Of a stretch of DNA of 64,000 bases, positions 58,956-64,000 are shown one piece after another (positions within the stretch are counted from its first letter, which is position 1; each line of letters opens with the position of its first letter). The position numbers and the translations under genes are program-made. A model generated the notes under the pieces. The model was not told the origin of the DNA, searched no databases, and saw only the letters and a program-made list of their open reading frames with translations. Source of the stretch: Thiosocius sp963808165 (lineage in GTDB: Bacteria; Pseudomonadota; Gammaproteobacteria; Chromatiales; Chromatiaceae). Where the stretch lies: positions 6,968 through 70,967 of the forward strand of contig CAWEET010000017.1 in the NCBI GenBank assembly GCA_963808165.1, written 5' to 3'.

Positions 58956-60776
58956 GTGCCCCCAGCCTCTCTGCGTCCAGGCAGCCTCGTGCTGTACAAG
59001 ATCCACCCTGCGATCGTCAGCAGCGTTGCCGACAAGATCGAGATCCAGCTCGCCGGTGGCAAGTCGAAGCGGGTGCGCGACAAGGACGTGATGCTGCTCC
59101 ACCCTGGTCCGCTAAACAGTCTGGGTGCATTGAACGCCGGTGAGGGTGCGATCGAAGAGGCCTGGGAACTGCTCGAGGGCGAGGAAGTGGCGCTGGCTGA
59201 TCTGGCTGAGTTGCTGTATGGCGAGTTTTCGCCTGCTGCGGCCTGGGGCGCCTGGCAGATACTGCAGGACGGTCTGCACTTCGATGGCCGACCGGAAAAG
59301 ATCCGTAGGCGCAGCGAGCAGGAGGTGCGGGCGGAGCGCGAGGCGCGCGCGAGCAGGGCCCATGCGGAACGCGAATGGGCGGAGTTTCTCGAACGCGTGG
59401 ATGCCGCGCGGCTCGAGGACGAAGACCGTAAACGCCTGGCGGAGGTGGAGCGGGTCGCACTGGGGTCCTCGGAGCACAGCCGCATCCTGAGCAGTTTCGA
59501 AGTGCCCGAAACGGCGGAATCCGCGCACCGTTTCCTGGTTCGCTGCGGTTACTGGGACGAACATGAGAACCCCTGGCCGATGCGTGCCGGGGCCCGCCTG
59601 GAACTGCCCGAGATCGGTGTGCCGGACCTGCCCGACGAGCCGCGCCGCGATCTGACCCATCTGGAAGCCTGGGCGATCGACGATGCCGGCAACCAGGATC
59701 CGGATGACGCCATCAGTGTCGACGGCGATCGCCTGTGGGTCCACGTCGCCGATGTGGCCGCATTGGTGCGCCCGGGTGGCCACATGGATCTCGCGGCCCG
59801 TGAGCGCGGCGCCAATCTGTACCTGCCGGAGCGCATCCACACCATGCTGCCGGCGCCGGTTACCCACCGGCTGGGGCTCGGACTCGCTGAACAGTCGCCG
59901 GCGCTATCGTTTGGTTTCGCGTTCGACGGCGAGAAGGTCGTCGACATCGAGGTCGTTCCGTCCTGGGTCCGCGTGTCGCGTGCGAGCTACGATGAGATTG
60001 ATGCGCGCATGCACGAACAGCCGTTCATCGACATCGGTCGGATAACCGACGCCTACCGTCGGCGTCGACTGGAGCGCGGCGCGGCGCGCATCGATCTGCC
60101 GGAGGTCTCGGTGCGTGTGATCGGCGGTGAGGTCGTGATCCGGCCGCTGCCCAAGCTGGCCAGCCGCGATATGGTTACCGACGCCATGCTGATGGCGGGG
60201 GAGGCGGCGGCGCGATTCGCCGAGGCGAACGCTGTCGCGATTCCTTACGCGATGCAGCCGGTGCCGGACGAGATCCGCCAGCCGCAGGGGATGGCGGAGA
60301 TGTACGCCTACCGGCGCTTGTTCAAGCCGAGCCGGACATCGCTCGAACCGGCGTCCCATTTCGGGCTTGGCCTCGACGTCTACGCGCGCGCGACCAGCCC
60401 GCTGCGGCGTTATGCGGATTTGATCGTGCACCAGCAGCTTCGGGCATTCGTTCTCGACAAGGCCCCGCTATCTAGTGAACAGGTGCTGGAGCGCAGCGCG
60501 TCGCTCGATGCCGCCTCGGCAACCATCCGTCGTGCCGAGCGACTGTCCAACCTGCACTGGAAGCTGGTGCACCTGAACCGGAATCCCGGCTGGCAGGGCG
60601 AGGCGGTCGCGGTCGCGGTCGAAGAGCGCAAGACCGCTTTGATCGTGCCCGAGCTGGCGCTGGAAACGCGTATCCGTTCATCGCCCGGGCATGTTGCGGG
60701 CCAGACACTCAGGTTGGGTCTGCGCGAGGTCGACGTACCGGCGCAGTCGGTGTATTTCCGCGTATTGGGCCAGTGA
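58956..60776 (+). CDS. RNB-domain ribonuclease (RNase II/R family)
   Basis: A 606-residue 3'-5' exoribonuclease from GTG 58956 (AAGGA 8 bases before). An N-terminal region of about 220 residues with a small OB-like start (GSLVLYKIHPAIVSSVADKIEIQL) and a charged coiled helix precedes the catalytic RNB domain. Catalytic aspartates are in NQDPDDAISVDGDRLWVHVADV; other RNB segments are YLPERIHTMLP and ATSPLRRYADLIVHQQ. It is shorter than RNase R and lacks its C-terminal basic tail and a clear S1 domain, so it is a distinct subfamily rather than rnr or rnb. Confidence 0.9.
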   Translation: MPPASLRPGSLVLYKIHPAIVSSVADKIEIQLAGGKSKRVRDKDVMLLHPGPLNSLGALNAGEGAIEEAWELLEGEEVALADLAELLYGEFSPAAAWGAWQILQDGLHFDGRPEKIRRRSEQEVRAEREARASRAHAEREWAEFLERVDAARLEDEDRKRLAEVERVALGSSEHSRILSSFEVPETAESAHRFLVRCGYWDEHENPWPMRAGARLELPEIGVPDLPDEPRRDLTHLEAWAIDDAGNQDPDDAISVDGDRLWVHVADVAALVRPGGHMDLAARERGANLYLPERIHTMLPAPVTHRLGLGLAEQSPALSFGFAFDGEKVVDIEVVPSWVRVSRASYDEIDARMHEQPFIDIGRITDAYRRRRLERGAARIDLPEVSVRVIGGEVVIRPLPKLASRDMVTDAMLMAGEAAARFAEANAVAIPYAMQPVPDEIRQPQGMAEMYAYRRLFKPSRTSLEPASHFGLGLDVYARATSPLRRYADLIVHQQLRAFVLDKAPLSSEQVLERSASLDAASATIRRAERLSNLHWKLVHLNRNPGWQGEAVAVAVEERKTALIVPELALETRIRSSPGHVAGQTLRLGLREVDVPAQSVYFRVLGQ

Positions 60777-61081
60777 GCCGGATTGTCCTGGGCATTCTCG
60801 AGCTGGGCGCCAGATAGCGCCTGACAAGATCGACGCCGCGGTCTGGCTGACCGGCCGAAAGATCCCATACCGCCCCGGTGGCTATCGATGGCCCTGGACA
60901 TCCTTGGCGCGCTACAGCGGATTGTTGCCCGATCCTACGGCCGTCTCGCGCCCCGGGCCCAACCGACTGGCGAACTTTTTTCGGCGTAACAAGGCACGTG
61001 CGCCTTCGACTGGCTAGAGAATTTGCACCAAGTCCGTATACTTTGGGTCTCTGTATCCGCGTGTCACTCCAGGAGATAAAA
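60777..61081. other. 305-base spacer with no supported gene
   Basis: Contains only a 32-codon frame at 60887 with no resemblance to a family. A TATACT at about 61036 could be the -10 of the downstream two-gene unit, but no convincing -35 matches it. Confidence 0.45.
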
Positions 61082-61279
61082 ATGACCGCCAGCGAACGGC
61101 CCGATCTCAAGGTACACCGGGAAAACAAGACCCCCTCGGAGGAATTCGCTGCCTATTGCGAGCTTGAATTCGAGCGACGTCTGAATTCCGGCAAGGCCTT
61201 CGATGAAACCGCGTACCGCAAGGCGATGGACCTGGTTCTGGACCGTTTGGACCGGCTCGCGCTCGAGGGCAAACTATGA
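61082..61279 (+). CDS. 65-residue protein, partner of Rad50-like ATPase
   Basis: A small charged helical protein, MTASERPDLKVHRENKTPSE and LEFERRLNSGKAFDETAYRKAMDLVLDRLDRLALEGKL. An AGGAG ribosome-binding site precedes the ATG. The stop overlaps the start of the ATPase gene as ATGA, so the two are translationally coupled. I do not recognise a family. The size and coupling suggest a subunit or regulator of the ATPase. Confidence 0.8.
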   Translation: MTASERPDLKVHRENKTPSEEFAAYCELEFERRLNSGKAFDETAYRKAMDLVLDRLDRLALEGKL

Positions 61280-63153
61280 TCATCAATAAGATTCGTGCGC
61301 AAAACGTCCTTAGATATGCCGAGTTGTCTATCGACCCGGCCGAGAAGGGGCTGATCGCGATCAGCGGCCGGAACGAGTCAGGCAAGAGCAGCATCGGCGA
61401 GACGGTGTGTTTCGCGCTGTTCGGGCGCACCTTTTCCTTTTCGCCCGATGAGACGCACAAGATCATCCGTTGGGGCGAAAGTGAATGCTCGGTCGATCTC
61501 GAGTTCTCGGTCGAAGACCGCCGCTATCTGCTGTCACGTTTTCTCGACAGCGACGGCAATCATGGCGCCAAACTCGTGGCGAGCGATGACCCGGAAAATC
61601 ACATTGCGCGGGGCGTGAAGAACGTCTCCGATGCGCTGTTCAGGATCCTGGGGTTCGAGTACGAGGAATTCGTCGAGTCTTTCTATCTGGCACAGCGCGA
61701 GATCACCACGCCGCATCCGCATAGCCAGGCAGTGAAGATCATGGCCGGCATCGCACCACTCGAGCGTGTGATGGGCGCTCTCAACAGTGAGATCAGCGAA
61801 CGTGAGGAATTGCTTGGCGAGCTGTCGGCCGAGTGGGACTCCGTGGACGCGGATGTGCAGGCGCTGGGCATCCAGCCCGGCCACATGCAGAGATTGGAGG
61901 ACGAACGCCAAGAGTCCAGCACACAGCTCGAACAGGTGAACAAGCTGACTGCCGATGTCGGCGCAGGCCTGGAAACCTGCGCCAGGAATACCGGCGAGGT
62001 TCACCGCCTCGAAGGCTCGAAGGGGCGCACCGGCTTCCTGCGTTTCTTGGTGCTGCTGTTGGCGCTCGCGGCGGCGGCGCTCTGGGTCCTGTTGCAGTTT
62101 GGTCCGCATCTGCCACAGGCCGACACCGCGCGCGAACTGTTGGCCCGGTTTGTGCCGGACTGGAGTGAGCAGAAGATTCCCTGGATCGGCTACCTGGCCA
62201 TCGGTCTCGGCGTGCTGTTCCTGCTGTTGTGGATGCGGGTCGCCAAGCTCAGACGTCAGATCGCGATGCTTCGCGAGGAGACCCGCCAGCTCGGCGTGGT
62301 GCTGGGCCACGCAAGAGAAATTGATTTCGAAGACGTTCCGGTCGAGAGCGAGGCTGCTGAAGGCGAGGATGCAGAGCTGACCGAAGAAGAAGCGTCCGAG
62401 GGTCCCCCGATACGGCCGGATCAGGCGGAATATGATGCGTTACGCAAGCTGCTGGACAGGGATGAGGCCCCGGTGCGCATGGCTCAGGACTACGGTGATC
62501 GTGAGCTGGAGTGGTTCGGGTATGTCGCCGACAACCTAAATGGGCAAATCGCGGAACTGGACGAGGTGATCGACGAAGAGCAGGCGCGGCTGCAGGAGGC
62601 ACTGGATCTGTCAGATGTGCTGAACGGTTTGACCGACAAGCGCGATGAGGTCGAGGAGCGGATCGCCGACCGGCGGCGCGCGCTCGAGTTGCTCGACGGC
62701 GCGACCGGGCATGCTTCCAGTGCATTCAACCGGGAGATCAAGGACCTGGTCGTGCGCATGTTGCCGCTGTTCACCGACGGGCGCTATGAGCACCTGCAGA
62801 TCGACCAGGATCTCAGGGTGCGCGTCTACTCCGCCGACAAGCGCGCCTTCATGGATCTCGACGAAGTCTCCAGCGGTACGCAGCGGCAGATCATGCTCGC
62901 CCTGCGCCTTGCCCTGTCGAAGAAGCTGCTGAGTCGCACGATCAGGGGCAAGCAGTTCGCCTTCCTGGACGAGCCGTTCGCATTCTTCGACCAGGAGCGC
63001 ACGCGCCGCGCCTTACAGGCCCTCGCCAACATCGGTGACGATGTCAGCCAGGTGTGGATCGTGGCCCAGGACTTTCCGGCCGACTGCCAGGTGGAGTTCG
63101 ACACGAAGATCTATTGTGACCGGGACAGCGATACCCTCAGGGTGGAAGCTTGA
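61276..63153 (+). CDS. membrane-anchored Rad50/SbcC-like ATPase
   Basis: A 625-residue ABC-type ATPase of the Rad50/SMC group. Walker A is GRNESGKSS (residues 31-39), Q-loop FYLAQRE (137-142), signature VSSGTQRQ (531-538) and Walker B FAFLDEP (562-567). The usual H-loop histidine is replaced in VAQDF (596-600). In place of a long coiled coil with a zinc hook there are two transmembrane helices (about 256-275 and 303-320), separated by about 28 residues. An acidic stretch (residues 350-375) and a short coiled coil (420-470) follow. No SbcD-like nuclease is adjacent; only the coupled 65-residue gene. It resembles YhaN-type proteins; the role is unknown. Confidence 0.85.
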   Translation: MIINKIRAQNVLRYAELSIDPAEKGLIAISGRNESGKSSIGETVCFALFGRTFSFSPDETHKIIRWGESECSVDLEFSVEDRRYLLSRFLDSDGNHGAKLVASDDPENHIARGVKNVSDALFRILGFEYEEFVESFYLAQREITTPHPHSQAVKIMAGIAPLERVMGALNSEISEREELLGELSAEWDSVDADVQALGIQPGHMQRLEDERQESSTQLEQVNKLTADVGAGLETCARNTGEVHRLEGSKGRTGFLRFLVLLLALAAAALWVLLQFGPHLPQADTARELLARFVPDWSEQKIPWIGYLAIGLGVLFLLLWMRVAKLRRQIAMLREETRQLGVVLGHAREIDFEDVPVESEAAEGEDAELTEEEASEGPPIRPDQAEYDALRKLLDRDEAPVRMAQDYGDRELEWFGYVADNLNGQIAELDEVIDEEQARLQEALDLSDVLNGLTDKRDEVEERIADRRRALELLDGATGHASSAFNREIKDLVVRMLPLFTDGRYEHLQIDQDLRVRVYSADKRAFMDLDEVSSGTQRQIMLALRLALSKKLLSRTIRGKQFAFLDEPFAFFDQERTRRALQALANIGDDVSQVWIVAQDFPADCQVEFDTKIYCDRDSDTLRVEA

Positions 63154-63244
63154 GGTAGAATACGGCGCGGTTCGGCCGGCGTGGCAAGGCTACCTTGCAG
63201 CAAAATACCGAGCCAGTTCGCGTCTGCGGATTTGCGCAGCATTT

Positions 63245-63335
<91 letters not shown>

Positions 63336-63362
63336 ATACAAACAAAGAGTTACAAGGAAAGG

Positions 63363-63388
63363 AGCCCGCCATGTGCGGGCTTCTTTTT
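63363..63388 (+). terminator. intrinsic terminator after tRNA-Ser
   Basis: Stem AGCCCGC / GCGGGCT with loop CATGT followed by TCTTTTT, 28 bases beyond the tRNA end. Confidence 0.9.
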
Positions 63389-64000
63389 GCCCCCTGGGTG
63401 GGGTCGTGTAGGCACTATGTAGACAACTTCAAAGCGAAAATGCTGTCGCCCACCGTCGGCATCCAGCTGGCACTGCCTGGCAATGACTAGAGCCTCCTCC
63501 AGGCTGCAGATCGCTCGAGCCCGGCCCTCTCGGCTTGGGTGTGGTGGCTCCGATCCGAACCGACAGGCGGTGCTAGAAACTGTCGAGACTTCCGCCATCC
63601 AGATATCCGTAAGCGGACCTTCTCTGCCTCGGCATGGCATGCGTGCTAACTGTTAAGGGTTCATCGGATGCCTGCCCTCAGCTGGAGGTCTACGGGTACT
63701 CATTGGGGTTCAGTGGGCAGGCGTCGGATAAGCCCCGAGGGAGGAAACCGCGGGATGCTTCACGGTGGTCAGGGTAGACCACATGGCTATGGGGATTTGA
63801 ATCGTCGCTCGGTGGCCTGAGGTGTCGATAAGGTCGGTCATCCAGGCGAAGCCATCGCGCAGAGAGTCAGCAGCATACCGGACAGGCCAGATTTCTCGCC
63901 CGCATCGCACGCAAAAATGCGCGTCTCGACGGCAAAGCACAAAAGCGGCCCGTATCGGTGCTGGCCGATAACGATAGGGATAGTCAACGCTGTAGGCTCG
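63389..64000. other. region after tRNA-Ser without a convincing gene
   Basis: About 600 bases with only short reverse-strand frames (63350-63640 and one entering from beyond the right edge at about 63710). The latter reads through AHFCVRCGREIWPVRY with a CxxC pair and could be the end of a small gene, but it has no family match and no start in the window. I see no integrase or att repeat of the tRNA 3' end inside the window. Confidence 0.45.

Noticed and set aside
63350..63640. 96-codon reverse-strand frame beyond tRNA-Ser
   Set aside because: It runs through the tRNA terminator, which would have to be coding; no recognisable domain.

Overview
The window is GC-rich, densely coding bacterial chromosome. 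The gene set (aroA-cmk-rpsA-ihfB order, cmoB, hspQ, rraA, aceK, sthA, class III PHA synthase PhaC/PhaE, AcnD/PrpF-type methylcitrate cycle, PEP-CTERM/XrtA-associated genes) points to a Gammaproteobacterium, most likely a Chromatiales-like, possibly sulfur-oxidising lineage. This placement is inference from gene content; no rRNA is present.

Layout. 1-4.0 kb: a TAXI-type TRAP transporter (binding protein cut by the window edge, fused permease) and an NfsA-like nitroreductase. 4.1-8.4 kb: a secreted PHB-depolymerase-like esterase with an FN3 domain, an alpha/beta hydrolase, a PEP-CTERM GDSL hydrolase and a broken family-2 glycosyltransferase. 8.6-12.8 kb: aroA, cmk, rpsA, ihfB. 12.9-14.8 kb: a reverse-strand three-gene ExbB/ExbD-like operon. 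15.2-19.7 kb: two small unknown proteins, an ArnD-like protein lacking its metal ligands coupled to a SET-domain protein, cmoB, hspQ and a cold-shock/DUF1294 protein. 19.9-24.2 kb: lexA divergent from a helicase/exonuclease pair resembling Bacillus MrfAB, with an array of GTTC-N7-GTTC half-sites between them. 24.2-26.4 kb: two small unknown genes and sthA.

26.4-53 kb is a large carbon-storage and C2/C3-assimilation block. It holds phaR, phaB, a decayed phaA, phaE, phaC, glcB, a malic enzyme, aceA, aceK, rraA, a ferredoxin-NADP reductase-like gene, ppsR, ppsA, then prpE, a GntR regulator, prpB, prpC, and on the opposite strand prpF and acnD. Together these store acetyl-CoA as polyhydroxyalkanoate, recover it through the glyoxylate shunt, send C4 acids to pyruvate and PEP, and oxidise propionyl-CoA through 2-methylcitrate. 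TTGTCGACAA palindromes flank both prp units. TGCA-centred dyads lie before phaE, glcB and aceA.

53.5-64 kb: a transposase scrap, an asparagine-synthetase-like amidotransferase and a glycosyltransferase of the XrtA exopolysaccharide type, an HDOD protein, ygfZ, an RNB-family ribonuclease, a 65-residue protein coupled to a membrane-anchored Rad50/SbcC-like ATPase, tRNA-Ser(CGA) with a terminator, and about 600 bases without a convincing gene.

Most striking: the SOS-type operator array shared by lexA and the MrfAB-like pair; the membrane-anchored Rad50-like ATPase with its tiny partner; the ArnD-like pseudoenzyme; the PhaE with NPF repeats and a terminal helix-hairpin-helix; and the multi-frameshift phaA remnant beside intact PHA genes.
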